Positions 19,799 to 28,245 of a stretch of DNA of 64,000 nucleotides are shown here, piece by piece. The notes beneath the pieces were generated by a model. It was not told the DNA's origin. It saw only the letters and a list, made by a program, of their open reading frames with translations, and made no database searches. The position numbers and the translations under genes were made by a program. The stretch lies in the NCBI RefSeq assembly GCF_900111175.1, contig NZ_FOGI01000005.1, positions 310,001-374,000 on the forward strand, written 5' to 3'. Numbering within the stretch: position 1 is the stretch's first letter; every line of letters begins with the position of its first letter. The DNA comes from Actinokineospora terrae. Lineage in GTDB: Bacteria > Actinomycetota > Actinomycetes > Mycobacteriales > Pseudonocardiaceae.

Positions 19799-19940
19799 CT
19801 CGATGGGGCGAACTTGTTTTGCGCGGGGCCCCTGCGGCGTCCTGGGAAGAGCACAAAGGCGGGGCCTGAAAGCGCCCTCCCCACGCGCGGCGAGCTTACG
19901 GACGCCGCCACCCCGCGCAAAACAAGTCCGCCCCATCGAG
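19799..19940. repeat. long imperfect inverted repeat (142 bp)
   Basis: Arms 19799-19828 and 19911-19940 are complementary at 29 of 30 positions, and the pairing resumes inside them (TGCGGCGTCC at 19833-19842 with 19900-19909). The central 57 bases are G/C-rich without a gene. This is far longer than an ordinary terminator and lies in a non-coding gap between convergent genes. It could be a small non-autonomous element, a REP-like repeat or a structured RNA. Confidence 0.75.
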
Positions 19941-19945
19941 CATGC

Positions 19946-20012
19946 GGGGCTGAAAGGCAGGCGGGACTGAAGGCGGGCGGGACTGGAAAGCAGGCAGGGG
20001 CTGGAAAGCAGA
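19946..20012. repeat. four degenerate 16-18-bp tandem repeats
   Basis: Four successive units of the form GGGGCTGRAARGCAGGC (19946-19962, 19963-19978, 19979-19996, 19997-20012) fill the space between the long inverted repeat and the terminator. They are non-coding. Confidence 0.6.
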
Positions 20013-20044
20013 TGGGGCCACCCTCAACCGAGGGCGGCCCCATC
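20011..20044. terminator. bidirectional terminator
   Basis: Stem GATGGGGCC/GGCCCCATC with an inner CCCTC/GAGGG stem and an AACC loop (one A/C mismatch). It lies between the convergent exporter and coiled-coil genes, 12 bases past the stop of the latter. Confidence 0.8.
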
Positions 20045-20055
20045 CGGCGGAGAAA

Positions 20056-21597
20056 TTAGGCGCCTGCGGCGATGTCGTTGTCTTCGGAAGTGTCGTCGCG
20101 CTTGTCGGTGGGCTGGGGGCCCTTGGCGTTGGTGCGGCGGCGGGTGCCCTGGCGGGGGAGGGTGGTGGGCGGGGGCGGGGTGGGCTGGCCGCCGCCGAGC
20201 ATGAGTTCGGCGAAGGTGGCCATGGCCTCGTCCAGGTGGCCGCCGATGCGGCGGACCGACTCGTCGTTGCCGCGCTTGACCAGGGTTTCCACCGAGTCCG
20301 CGTCGGGGCGGTGCGACAGGGTGCCCTCGACCTTGCTCAGGCCGCGCTCGACCGCGGTGCCCAGCTCGCCGAGGCGGGCGGTGAAGCCGTCCTCGACGGT
20401 GTCGAGGCGGGTGGCCATCTCGTCGAGCCGCGCGGTGACCTTCTCCAACCGCTGCGCCAGGGACTCCAGCCGGTCGCTCGCGTCGACGGTCTCCTTGGTC
20501 TCGCGCAGCGCCTCCTGCAGCGCGTCGGTGGCCTCGTCCAGGCGGCCGCGCACGGCGTCACCGGACTCGCCGACCGCGCCGCGCAGCTCCGCCAGGGCGG
20601 TCGCGGCGGCGTCGTGCTTGGCGTGCAAGGAGTCCGAGGTCTCGGTGACCTGGCCGTGCAGCGCGTTCGTGGAGTCGCCCACCGCGCCGCGCAACTCGGC
20701 GACGGCGCCGTGCAGGGAGTCCGCGGACTCGCGCACCGCCGCCGTCGACTCGCCCACCGCGGTGCGCACCGAGGTGGTGGACTCGGTCACCAGGCCGCGC
20801 ACGGTGGCGGTCGACTCGGTCACCGCGCCGCGCACCTGCGTGCCGGACTCGGTCACCGCGGCGCGCACCGCGTCGGACTGCTCACCGACGACCCGCGCCA
20901 GCGCGTCCTTGGTGCCGTCGAGGTGCTCGTGCACGCCCTCGTCGACCTCGTCGATGCGGCCGCGCAGCGCGGTCTCCAGGATCTCGATGCGCTCCCGCAC
21001 CGGGCCGTGCACCGAGCTCGGCACCTGCTCGAGCCGGTAGTCCTGCTTGTCCAGGTGGCTGTCGAGCTCGTCGATGCGCCGGTGGATGCTGGAGAGCTTG
21101 TCCTCCAACCCGTCCATCCGGCCGGCGACCCCCTCGAACCGGCCTGCCACCCCGTCCAGGCGCCCGTCGAGCTGCGCGAACGGCGTCGCCAGCTTGTCCA
21201 CGATGCTCTCCACCGCGCGCCCGATCGAGGCGATCGCCGCGTCCTGGGCGTCGAGCTTGCCCATCGCCTCGTCCAGCCGCTCGGCCAGCACGCTGACCTC
21301 GGTGCGGTCGGGCATCTCGGAGAGCCGCTTGCGCACCGACCCGATGGACTCCAGCGGCGCGAGCCTGGCGTGGATCTCGTCCAGGGCGTCGAAGATCTGC
21401 TGCTGTTCGCTCTCACGGATCTCGGCCGCGCGGGTGAGCATGTTGCGCATCCGGTCGAACGACACCGTGGGGTTGTTTTCGTTCACGGAGGTGACCTTCG
21501 TCCTGGGGAGGGGAGAGGGGACGGGACTGGGAGATGGGCCAGTGCTGGGAGTCGGGGCGGACGCAGGGGAGCCTAGCCAGTCCCAGAACGCGTCCAT
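20056..21597 (-). CDS. large coiled-coil protein with hendecad repeats
   Basis: Up to 513 residues, almost entirely predicted helix. From about residue 235 to 330 it contains 11-residue repeats of the type [33 protein letters not shown], typical of right-handed hendecad coiled coils. Heptad-like LDEM-x-x-RLD and LD-x-x-LDK stretches flank them. The C-terminus is Pro-rich then basic and acidic ([16 protein letters not shown]). No signal peptide or membrane helix. ATG 21597 gives a Pro/Ser-rich N-terminus; a GTG at 21486 would start at [12 protein letters not shown] and may be the true start. I do not recognise the family; a cytoskeletal or scaffold role is possible but unproven. Confidence 0.7.
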   Translation of the reverse strand: MDAFWDWLGSPASAPTPSTGPSPSPVPSPLPRTKVTSVNENNPTVSFDRMRNMLTRAAEIRESEQQQIFDALDEIHARLAPLESIGSVRKRLSEMPDRTEVSVLAERLDEAMGKLDAQDAAIASIGRAVESIVDKLATPFAQLDGRLDGVAGRFEGVAGRMDGLEDKLSSIHRRIDELDSHLDKQDYRLEQVPSSVHGPVRERIEILETALRGRIDEVDEGVHEHLDGTKDALARVVGEQSDAVRAAVTESGTQVRGAVTESTATVRGLVTESTTSVRTAVGESTAAVRESADSLHGAVAELRGAVGDSTNALHGQVTETSDSLHAKHDAAATALAELRGAVGESGDAVRGRLDEATDALQEALRETKETVDASDRLESLAQRLEKVTARLDEMATRLDTVEDGFTARLGELGTAVERGLSKVEGTLSHRPDADSVETLVKRGNDESVRRIGGHLDEAMATFAELMLGGGQPTPPPPTTLPRQGTRRRTNAKGPQPTDKRDDTSEDNDIAAGA

Positions 21598-21732
21598 ACA
21601 CCACCCGTGGCTCGTAAGTCGGTCCCGACACGTCGGATTAGCCCGATCGGTCGACGTCCATCCAGCGGTACGCGGACGACCAGACCCACCTTACGTGACC
21701 ACCCCGCTACCCGATCGGGTGGAGGCGGGGGC

Positions 21733-22851
21733 ATGGGTACCGTGATCGGCATGGCCACCCCCCAGCCGGTGCCGCTGACCGCCGACACCATCCGCGACGC
21801 CCCGAAAGTCCTGCTGCACGACCACCTCGACGGTGGCCTGCGCCCCGCCACCGTGGTCGAGTTGGCGGCGGCGGCGGGCTACGACGCGCTGCCCACGACC
21901 GACCCGGAAGCGCTCGGCCGGTGGTTCCGCGACGCCGCCGACTCCGGCTCGCTGGTCCGGTACCTGGAGACCTTCGCGCACACCTGCGGTGTCATGCAGG
22001 ATCAAGAAGCACTCGTTCGGGTGGCAGCCGAATGCGCCGAGGACCTTGCTGCGGATGGAGTCGTCTACGCCGAGGTGCGGTACGCGCCCGAGCTGTTCAC
22101 CGAGCGCGGGCTCGACCTCGACACCATCGTGGGCGCCGTGCAGGCGGGCTTCCGGGAGGGCGAGCGGCGCGCCGCCGCGGCGGGCCGGGTGATCCGGATC
22201 GGCACGCTGCTGTGCGCGATGCGGCAGAACGCCCGCTCGCTGGAGATCGCCGACCTCGCGGTCCGGCACCGCGCCGAGGGCGTGGTCGGCTTCGACATCG
22301 CCGGACCGGAGGCGGGCTTCCCGCCCACCCGCAACCTCGATGCCTTCGAGTTCCTGCGCCAGCAGAACGCGCACTTCACCATCCACGCGGGCGAGGCGTT
22401 CGGGCTGCCGTCGATCTGGGAGGCCATCCAGCACTGCGGCGCCGAGCGGCTCGGCCACGGCGTGCGCATCGTCGACGACATCACGCTCACCCCGGACGGC
22501 CCGGTGCTCGGCCCGCTGGCCGCCTACGTGCGCGACCGGCGCATCCCGCTGGAGCTGTGCCCGACGTCGAACCTGCAGACCGGTGCGGCGACCTCGATCG
22601 CCGAGCACCCGATCGGGCTGCTGACCGCGCTGCGCTTCCGGGTGACGGTCAACACCGACAACCGGTTGATGAGCGGCTGCACGGTCAGCAGCGAGATGGC
22701 GGCGCTGGTCGAGGCGTTCGGCTACGACTGGGTCGACCTGCGCTGGTTCACCATCAACGCGATGAAGTCCGCGTTCATCGACTTCGAGCAGCGCCTCGAC
22801 ATCATCGACAACACCATCAAGCCCGGGTACGCCAAGCTGCTCGGCTTCTGA
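21733..22851 (+). CDS. add: adenosine deaminase
   Basis: Deaminates adenosine and deoxyadenosine to the inosines, feeding purine nucleoside phosphorylase. 372 residues. The zinc and catalytic motifs are present: HDHLDGGL (the family HxH, here with HDH), HAGEAFG with the catalytic Glu, LGHG with the His, and NTDNRLMSG, where the canonical DDP of many adenosine deaminases reads TDN as in other actinobacterial members. ATG 21733 has GGAGG 7 bases upstream (21721-21725). A terminator follows. Confidence 0.93.
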   Translation: MGTVIGMATPQPVPLTADTIRDAPKVLLHDHLDGGLRPATVVELAAAAGYDALPTTDPEALGRWFRDAADSGSLVRYLETFAHTCGVMQDQEALVRVAAECAEDLAADGVVYAEVRYAPELFTERGLDLDTIVGAVQAGFREGERRAAAAGRVIRIGTLLCAMRQNARSLEIADLAVRHRAEGVVGFDIAGPEAGFPPTRNLDAFEFLRQQNAHFTIHAGEAFGLPSIWEAIQHCGAERLGHGVRIVDDITLTPDGPVLGPLAAYVRDRRIPLELCPTSNLQTGAATSIAEHPIGLLTALRFRVTVNTDNRLMSGCTVSSEMAALVEAFGYDWVDLRWFTINAMKSAFIDFEQRLDIIDNTIKPGYAKLLGF

Positions 22852-22866
22852 GCGCACGCGGACGCG

Positions 22867-22898
22867 GCGAAGGGGGCCACCGAGGTGGCCCCCTTCGC
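22867..22898. terminator. bidirectional terminator after add
   Basis: A perfect 14-bp stem (GCGAAGGGGGCCAC at 22867-22880 with 22885-22898) closed by a 4-base loop. It lies between add and the convergent minus-strand operon, 12 bases from the stop of the latter. Confidence 0.88.
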
Positions 22899-22909
22899 GG
22901 TGTTCGCGG

Positions 22910-24154
22910 TCAGCTCTCGGTGCTGATCCGGTCCTGCAGGTCCTGCACCAGCTTGTTCCACTTGGCCGCGTCCTCGGTGAACGGCGGGCTCGGCGGCAGC
23001 CGGGTCGGGTCGGGGGCGAGGATGAAGCTGACCAGCCAGCCCAGCGACTCGGACTGGTTGAGCGCCTCGGCGACCGACTCGTCGCCAGCCCAGTCCGCGG
23101 CGTCGGTGAGCAGCTCGACGGCCAGGTCGAGCTGCACCGGGTCGACCGCGTCGATGCCCTCGGCGAGATCGTCGCCCAGGCCCTCCAGCACGTAGGTGTT
23201 GTCGGTCTCGACCTCGACGTCCAGGCTGCCGTCGGTCGCCTTGACGGCGACGTCGTTCCAGGTGGACACCTCGGCCAGGTCGTTCTCGGCCAGGTCGGCG
23301 GTGGCCAGCAGCTTGGCCAGGCCGCGCGCCGAGGTCGAGGTCAGGATCCGGCCCTCGCTGCCGAGGAACACCGGCTCGTCGTCGAGGTAGCAGCGCAGCG
23401 TGTAGTACTCGGCGCCGCCGGTGATGATCTTGATGGGGTCGATGCCCACCTCGCCCCAGAAGCCGACCGGGGCCTCCTGCTCGGCGTCGCCGTCCTCGGC
23501 GTCGACCGGCTCGATGTCGTCCTCCTCGGCCGCGGCGGCCTCAGCGGCGTCGGCGTGGAAGGCCACCAGCTCCTCGGCGCTCTTCTCCAGCGCGGCCTCG
23601 TCCACGTCCGGGACGGTCACCACCGAGTCCAGCGCGTCGAGCACCTCGTCCCAGCGCTCGGAGATGGTCTCGGCCATGTCGGTCCACAGCCGCTCGCCGT
23701 CGCGCCCGGTGAACGGGAAGGTGCCCTGCTCGAGCACGGCGAACCCGTCGGCGGAGTTGAGCACCTCGTGCACCTCGTCGAGCTCGCACACGTCGGCGAG
23801 CGCGCGCACGATGGCGACGATGTCGGCGAGCTCGCCGACGGTCCAGGTGTCCGGCTCCTCGGCCACCAGCTCCGGGACGCCGACCAGGTCGTACTGGTGG
23901 TCCTCGGACGGCATCAGCTCGGCCACCGCCAGCGCGGGCACCAGGTGCCAGGCCGGGTGGTCGGACAGGTCGTGCTCGCTGGTGGTGCGCACGAACGCCG
24001 CGAGGTGCGCGGCGTCGGGGAAGGCGTAGAGGTCGTCCTCGTGGCCGAGGAACGCCTCCCACTCCTCACCGTCTTCCCGCCACCGCGGTGCCCACAGCGT
24101 GACGACGTCACCCTGCGGCAACCCCAGCTCGATCGGGACGATGTCCTGGGCCAT
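22910..24154 (-). CDS. acidic protein with internal duplication, function unknown
   Basis: 414 residues, strongly acidic (Asp/Glu-rich, with an EEDDIEPVDAEDGDAEQE linker near residue 205-225). The two halves are related: EAFLGHEDDLYAFPDAAHLA (near residue 33) aligns with EPVFLGSEGRILTSTSARGLA (near 252). The following segments (YDLVGVPELVAEE..., YVLEGLGDDLAEG...) also match, each ending in a V-x-E-x-L-N motif. Similar proteins have sometimes been labelled primosomal protein, without basis that I can see. The start has an AGGAGG site. Last gene of the WXG/NlpC/YbaB unit, 82 bases after the previous gene. Confidence 0.7.
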   Translation of the reverse strand: MAQDIVPIELGLPQGDVVTLWAPRWREDGEEWEAFLGHEDDLYAFPDAAHLAAFVRTTSEHDLSDHPAWHLVPALAVAELMPSEDHQYDLVGVPELVAEEPDTWTVGELADIVAIVRALADVCELDEVHEVLNSADGFAVLEQGTFPFTGRDGERLWTDMAETISERWDEVLDALDSVVTVPDVDEAALEKSAEELVAFHADAAEAAAAEEDDIEPVDAEDGDAEQEAPVGFWGEVGIDPIKIITGGAEYYTLRCYLDDEPVFLGSEGRILTSTSARGLAKLLATADLAENDLAEVSTWNDVAVKATDGSLDVEVETDNTYVLEGLGDDLAEGIDAVDPVQLDLAVELLTDAADWAGDESVAEALNQSESLGWLVSFILAPDPTRLPPSPPFTEDAAKWNKLVQDLQDRISTES

Positions 24155-24236
24155 TGGAGGTCCTCCTGGTCGCGCAGCCATCGGCGTACGGTGCGCGCGC
24201 ACCCGCGCGGCGCGTCGGAAGCCTACGGGGTGCGGA

Positions 24237-24908
24237 TCACCGGTCGGAACGTAGGGAGGACAGGTCGAACGAGAGCGGGTCGTCCGGGTCGAACCCGTCG
24301 TCCGCCGCGTCCCCGCCGCGCCCGTCACCCGCCCGGGCGGCCGCGCTGGCCGTCCCACCCGCCGGAGCCGCCCCGGCTGCCGGATGTGCTTGCCCGCCAA
24401 TGGTTCCCGCGCCGGGCGCGTCCTGTCCAGCCGGACCGCCGCCGTCCCCGGTGGACGGTCCACCGGCCGGGGAGCGATCCCACTGCGCGTGCATCCGCTC
24501 ATCGCGTCTGCGCTGGAACTCCTCGGCGGTGATCCCGGGCCCGCTGCCGGTGCGCGCGGGCGCGGCTCGGCCGGAGAGCATCTCGATGGCCTGGGTCATG
24601 GAGTCCCCCAGGATCGGGCCGAGCTTGTTGTAGCCCGCCTGGGTCGCCTGGGCGAGCGCCGCGTCCGCGACCGCGACGATGAGGCTGCCCAACTGCTCCG
24701 GCCCCCACCGCACCGCGTCCTGCCGCAGCCAGAGCTCGACCAGCTTCCCGCGACCGTCCACGGTGACCCGGACGCTGCCGTAGTTGTCATACGCCGTGCC
24801 CTGTACCGAAGCGAGGATGGTGTCGACGTTGGCCAGGGCTTCTTGTCGCGCTCGGCCGTCCTCGATGAGCTGACGTGTAGTGCGCTCGACTGGGACGCGG
24901 TCGGTCAT
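24237..24908 (-). CDS. YbaB/EbfC-family protein with a disordered tail
   Basis: 223 residues. Residues 1-110 match the YbaB fold: a helix, the central strand pair (GSVRVTVDGRGKLVELWL) and a C-terminal helix (PEQLGSLIVAVADAALAQA). Bacterial YbaB dimers bind DNA, but in actinomycetes related proteins are encoded beside WXG/ESX-like genes with unknown roles. Residues 125-215 are Gly/Pro/Ala-rich and probably disordered. Its ATG overlaps the upstream stop by 4 bases. Confidence 0.75.
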   Translation of the reverse strand: MTDRVPVERTTRQLIEDGRARQEALANVDTILASVQGTAYDNYGSVRVTVDGRGKLVELWLRQDAVRWGPEQLGSLIVAVADAALAQATQAGYNKLGPILGDSMTQAIEMLSGRAAPARTGSGPGITAEEFQRRRDERMHAQWDRSPAGGPSTGDGGGPAGQDAPGAGTIGGQAHPAAGAAPAGGTASAAARAGDGRGGDAADDGFDPDDPLSFDLSSLRSDR

Positions 24909-25318
24909 CGGCGGGGCCTCCTGGGGGGAGGCCCGAGCGGGCTCTCGTAGACGGTGTCCTCGATGTCGGGCGAGTCGTTGTCGAGGGGCTCGTAGCCCAG
25001 GGACGCGAGGTGGCGCTCACCGTCCGGACCCAGGACCGGGGCGAGGGCCTGGTGCATGGCGGCACCGGCGCGCCTGGTGGCCTGGGCGGCCAGCGCCATG
25101 ATCTGCGCGGCCAGTGCCTCGGCACCGCCCGAGAGCGCGGCCGGGGTGAGGTGGACGGCGCTGAGCTGCCCGCCGGGGCGGACCTCGACGCTGACGGCGC
25201 CGTTGGCGGCCTGGCCGGTGACCGGGCCGACCCGGTCCAGGTGCGCGGCGGCCTGCTGGTCGGTCTGCTCGACCCGGCGCGCGACGGCGTCGAGCTCGTA
25301 GTCGATATCGATGTCCAT
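24905..25318 (-). CDS. small YbaB-like protein
   Basis: 137 residues with the same fold as its downstream neighbour: an N-terminal helix (DYELDAVARRVEQTDQQAA), a strand pair (AVSVEVRPGGQLSAVHLTP) and a helix (AEALAAQIMALAAQATRRA). The C-terminus is Pro/Arg-rich. The two adjacent YbaB-like genes may form a heterodimer. Start at 25318; it lies 8 bases after the NlpC/P60 gene and overlaps the next gene by ATGA. Confidence 0.72.
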   Translation of the reverse strand: MDIDIDYELDAVARRVEQTDQQAAAHLDRVGPVTGQAANGAVSVEVRPGGQLSAVHLTPAALSGGAEALAAQIMALAAQATRRAGAAMHQALAPVLGPDGERHLASLGYEPLDNDSPDIEDTVYESPLGPPPRRPRR

Positions 25319-25326
25319 GGCCCGCG

Positions 25327-26448
25327 TCAGCCGGTCGGGCGGTAGAAGCCGACGAACGGCATCCCCGAGTTGGTCGTGCGCAGCGGACCCACCTGCACCG
25401 GGTCGCCCGCCTCGACGATCTGGCCCTCGCCGATGTACATCGCGACGTGGCCCTCCCAGCACACCAGGTCGCCGGGCAGCAGCTGGTCGGCCGACGGCAC
25501 CTCGGCGCCGATGTCCTGCTCGCGGGAGGTGCGCGGGATGTCGAGCCCGCCCTCGCCGTAGGCGTACTGGGTGAGCCCGCTGCAATCGAGGCCGACGCCC
25601 GGCGAGGTGCCGCCCCATACATAAGGCACGCCGAGCTGCCCGAGGGCCGCGCGCACGGCACGGGCCGCTGTCTCGTTCGGGGCCATCACCGTGCTGCCGT
25701 CCGGCAGGTTGACCGCCACCCCGGAGCCCGGCTGCGGCGGGATCGCGACCGGCAGCCGCCGCTTGGTGACCCGGCCACCCCCGCCGCCTCCGCCACCACC
25801 GGCGAAACCGCCGCCTCCACCGCCTCCGCCACCACCACCGCTGTGCTGCTGGTTGTACGCGGCGGGCGGGGGTGGAGCGGTGGCAGGCGCGCTCGCGGCC
25901 GAGGTCGTGCCCCCGCCGCCGGTCAGCGTGGTGACGACCCCGGAGAGCTGGGTCATCACGGTGTCCAGGTTCGTCGACGTGTCGCCGGTCAGCCTGGACG
26001 CGTACTGCGCGAGCTCGGTCAGCTTCTGCTGCGCACCGGCAGGGTCCCCGGCCCGGCGCAACGCGGCCGCCGCTTGCAGCAGCCCGGCCGCGACCCGGTT
26101 GAACTCGTCGATCTGGGCCTGGTTGACCCGCTGGCCGACCTTCAGGATTTCCGAGGCGTCCCGCACCGCGCGCTGCACGTCGGCGCCGTACTGGCTCAGG
26201 TCGGCGCCCGCGGCCTGCTGCGCGACCACGTCCTGCTGGTGGCGGGCCGAGCCCTGGCCGGTCCACCCCTCGCGCAGCGAGCTCGCGTAGCGGGTGGCGT
26301 CGTGGTCGACGGTGGCGAACGTGCTGCTCATGGCCCCGTGCGCCTGGCCGAGGCGGTCGATGGCGTCGTCGTCGGTGGCCAGGTGGCGCTGGGCGGTCGC
26401 TGCGGGCTGGACCATCGGGTCCAGCAGGTCGCGGACGTAGCTGGTCAC
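25327..26448 (-). CDS. WXG-like / NlpC-P60 cell-wall hydrolase fusion
   Basis: 373 residues. Residues 1-165 are helical and carry a W-x-G motif (LREGWTGQGSARHQQ), like type VII secretion (ESX) substrates. Residues about 170-225 are an Ala/Pro/Gln then poly-Gly linker. Residues 255-372 are an NlpC/P60 domain: the catalytic Cys is in GLDCSGLTQYAY and the His in EGHVAMYIG, preceded by LLPGDLVCW. These enzymes cut peptide cross-bridges of peptidoglycan. No Sec or Tat signal is present, so export would need the WXG-type route. ATGA overlap with the upstream EspC-like gene. Confidence 0.82.
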   Translation of the reverse strand: MTSYVRDLLDPMVQPAATAQRHLATDDDAIDRLGQAHGAMSSTFATVDHDATRYASSLREGWTGQGSARHQQDVVAQQAAGADLSQYGADVQRAVRDASEILKVGQRVNQAQIDEFNRVAAGLLQAAAALRRAGDPAGAQQKLTELAQYASRLTGDTSTNLDTVMTQLSGVVTTLTGGGGTTSAASAPATAPPPPAAYNQQHSGGGGGGGGGGGFAGGGGGGGGGRVTKRRLPVAIPPQPGSGVAVNLPDGSTVMAPNETAARAVRAALGQLGVPYVWGGTSPGVGLDCSGLTQYAYGEGGLDIPRTSREQDIGAEVPSADQLLPGDLVCWEGHVAMYIGEGQIVEAGDPVQVGPLRTTNSGMPFVGFYRPTG

Positions 26449-26807
26449 GCGGGCTCACCCGCCGCCCGGCGCAGCGCCGTGCCGGAGTCGTGCTCGGTGG
26501 CCTCCAGGTTCGTCCACGTCGCGCGGACGGCGTCAGCGGTGCCGCCGAGGCTGTCGGCCAGCCCGTGCGCGCCGTCGAGCTGGCGCTGGGTGGCCACCCG
26601 CAGCGCCTCGGCCAGGCCGACCTCGCTGCCGATCTTGGAGAACGCGTGCTCGGGGAACCCGCCTGGACCGGCCAACCCCCGGTCCGCTGACTCCCGCAGC
26701 TGCTCGGCCAGCGGTCGGACCCCGGCGGTGTAGGCGTGGAACGCGTCCTCCTCGCCCCGGTACCCCGAGGTCACCACCCGCTCGCCCGCGTCCGACTCCC
26801 CACCCAT
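26445..26807 (-). CDS. EspC/WXG100-like small helical protein
   Basis: 120 residues, mostly two long helices separated by GLAGPGGFPEHAF, ending with a conserved-looking ATWTNLEATEHDSG segment. This resembles the DUF2580/EspC-type partners of ESX substrates rather than a strict WXG100 protein. There is no signal peptide. Start at 26807 with AGGGGAC upstream. First gene of a five-gene unit with the WXG-NlpC/P60 protein, two YbaB-like proteins and an acidic protein; it overlaps the next gene by 4 bases. Confidence 0.68.
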   Translation of the reverse strand: MGGESDAGERVVTSGYRGEEDAFHAYTAGVRPLAEQLRESADRGLAGPGGFPEHAFSKIGSEVGLAEALRVATQRQLDGAHGLADSLGGTADAVRATWTNLEATEHDSGTALRRAAGEPA

Positions 26808-26991
26808 GCCTGTCCCCTCTCCGTCCGCCGACCACTCGGACGTGCGCCACCCGCGAACGGCTCCCCTCCACTGCCGACCCAGGTTAGGACAAAGCCGCCG
26901 CCCAGGCGGGCGGTTGCCCACAGCAGGACCCATCCGCCGGGGAAAGGCCGTATCATTGGGGGGTAACCGCGAGGGGCGAGGGAGCGTGGGC

Positions 26992-27582
26992 GTGGCGTCC
27001 GTGCACGACGTGGTGGCGGCGATCCTGGACCGCACCGGTCCGGAGTCGCCGATGAAGCTGCAGAAGCTCCTGTACTACACCCAGGGCTGGCACCTCGGCC
27101 TCACCGGCGAGCCGCTGTTCCCCAACCGGATCGAGGCGTGGACCGCGGGCCCGGTGGTGCCCGACGTCTACCGCTGCCACGAGGGGTCGCGCGAGGTCAC
27201 CGCCTGGCCGGACGGCGACGGGCACCGGCTCACCGCCTCCGACGCCGACCTGGTCGACACCGTGGTCGACCGCTACGGCTGTTTCGACCGCCACCAACTC
27301 AGCGCCATGACGCACGAGGAAGAGCCCTGGCGCACCGCCCGCGGCGACCTCCCGGACACGGCCCCCAGCAGCGCCCGGTTGTCCGAGACCGTGATGGCCC
27401 GCTTCTTCGGCCGGATGATCACCGACCCGGACACGGCCACCGCCGAGGCCAGGGCCAACGCGCACCTGGAGGGCCTGGAGGTCTCCGCCAGCGCGCTGGC
27501 GGCCTCCGAAGCGGTCGCCAGCGGCGCCATCAGCACCGATGAGGCTGTCCAGCGCCGATTGCGCGAACTGCTCACCGCCTGA
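26992..27582 (+). CDS. Panacea (DUF4065) domain protein, probable antitoxin
   Basis: 196 residues. VHDVVAAILDR followed by MKLQKLLYYTQGWHL and IEAWTAGPVVPDVYR is the Panacea/SocA-like signature. Panacea is a known promiscuous antitoxin domain paired with many unrelated toxins. The Fic protein encoded 55 bases downstream on the same strand is the obvious partner. A C-terminal helical extension (about 145-196) is outside the core domain and may be the toxin-specific part. GTG 26992 has GGAG 7 bases upstream; GTG 26986 is also in frame but too close to it. Confidence 0.82.
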   Translation: MASVHDVVAAILDRTGPESPMKLQKLLYYTQGWHLGLTGEPLFPNRIEAWTAGPVVPDVYRCHEGSREVTAWPDGDGHRLTASDADLVDTVVDRYGCFDRHQLSAMTHEEEPWRTARGDLPDTAPSSARLSETVMARFFGRMITDPDTATAEARANAHLEGLEVSASALAASEAVASGAISTDEAVQRRLRELLTA

Positions 27583-27637
27583 AGCACAAGGAAGTTCCCC
27601 GGGTGTTATCCCCGCCGCGCCCGTGTGGGCCGCGCAC

Positions 27638-28216
27638 GTGACCGACCCGTACGTCGACCCCACCACCGGGGTCCTGCGCAACATCCACGACATCACCGAC
27701 GCCGTGGTGCTCGCCGAGGCCGAGCGCGACCTGGCGTTCTTGCGCGACGACGAACTCAAGCGGTTCCCGCTGCCGGGTGCCTGGGACGCCGACCACCTCC
27801 GAGCATTCCACCGCCACCTCTTCGGCGACGTCTACGCGTGGGCCGGTGAACCGAGACGGGTCGACCTGACCCGCGGCGGTTCCCCTTTCGCGCACTGGCG
27901 GCACGTGGAACCGGCGTTGGACGACTTGTTCGCGAAGTTGCGCGCCGAGCGGATTCTCGGCGGACTCGCCCGACCCGAGTTCCTCGAGCGGTTCACCTAC
28001 TTCTTCGCCGAAGTCAACGTCGTCCACCCTTTCCGCGAAGGCAATGGGCGGACCCAAAGAGCCTTTTTCCGGCAGTTGGCGCTGTTCGCCGGGTGGCGCG
28101 TCGACTTCGGTCTCGTCGACCGCGAGCGCTACCTCGCGGGCTGTGTCGCGGCCATGGTCGGCGAACTGGACACCCTGGCCGACCAGTTCGCCGTCGCCCT
28201 CGTCGGCAGGGCCTAG
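27638..28216 (+). CDS. Fic-domain protein, probable toxin of the Panacea pair
   Basis: 192 residues. The complete catalytic motif HPFREGNGRTQR (near residue 130) matches the HPFx[D/E]GNGRxxR of active AMP-transferring Fic enzymes. The N-terminus DPYVDPTTGVLRN is typical of compact stand-alone Fic toxins. I see no N-terminal [S/T]xxxE[G/N] inhibitory helix in the protein itself, so inhibition would have to come from another chain, most simply the upstream Panacea protein. The start is chosen at GTG 27638 by comparison with such proteins; GTG 27623 and the in-frame 27539 are alternatives without clear ribosome sites. Confidence 0.82.
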   Translation: MTDPYVDPTTGVLRNIHDITDAVVLAEAERDLAFLRDDELKRFPLPGAWDADHLRAFHRHLFGDVYAWAGEPRRVDLTRGGSPFAHWRHVEPALDDLFAKLRAERILGGLARPEFLERFTYFFAEVNVVHPFREGNGRTQRAFFRQLALFAGWRVDFGLVDRERYLAGCVAAMVGELDTLADQFAVALVGRA

Positions 28217-28245
28217 CCCAGCCCGGAACGCGCCGTACCGGACGG

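Noticed and set aside
25770..25850. Very G/C-biased tract, considered as a hypervariable or slippage repeat
   Set aside because: It simply encodes the poly-Gly linker of the WXG-NlpC protein with mixed glycine codons, and the frame is intact.
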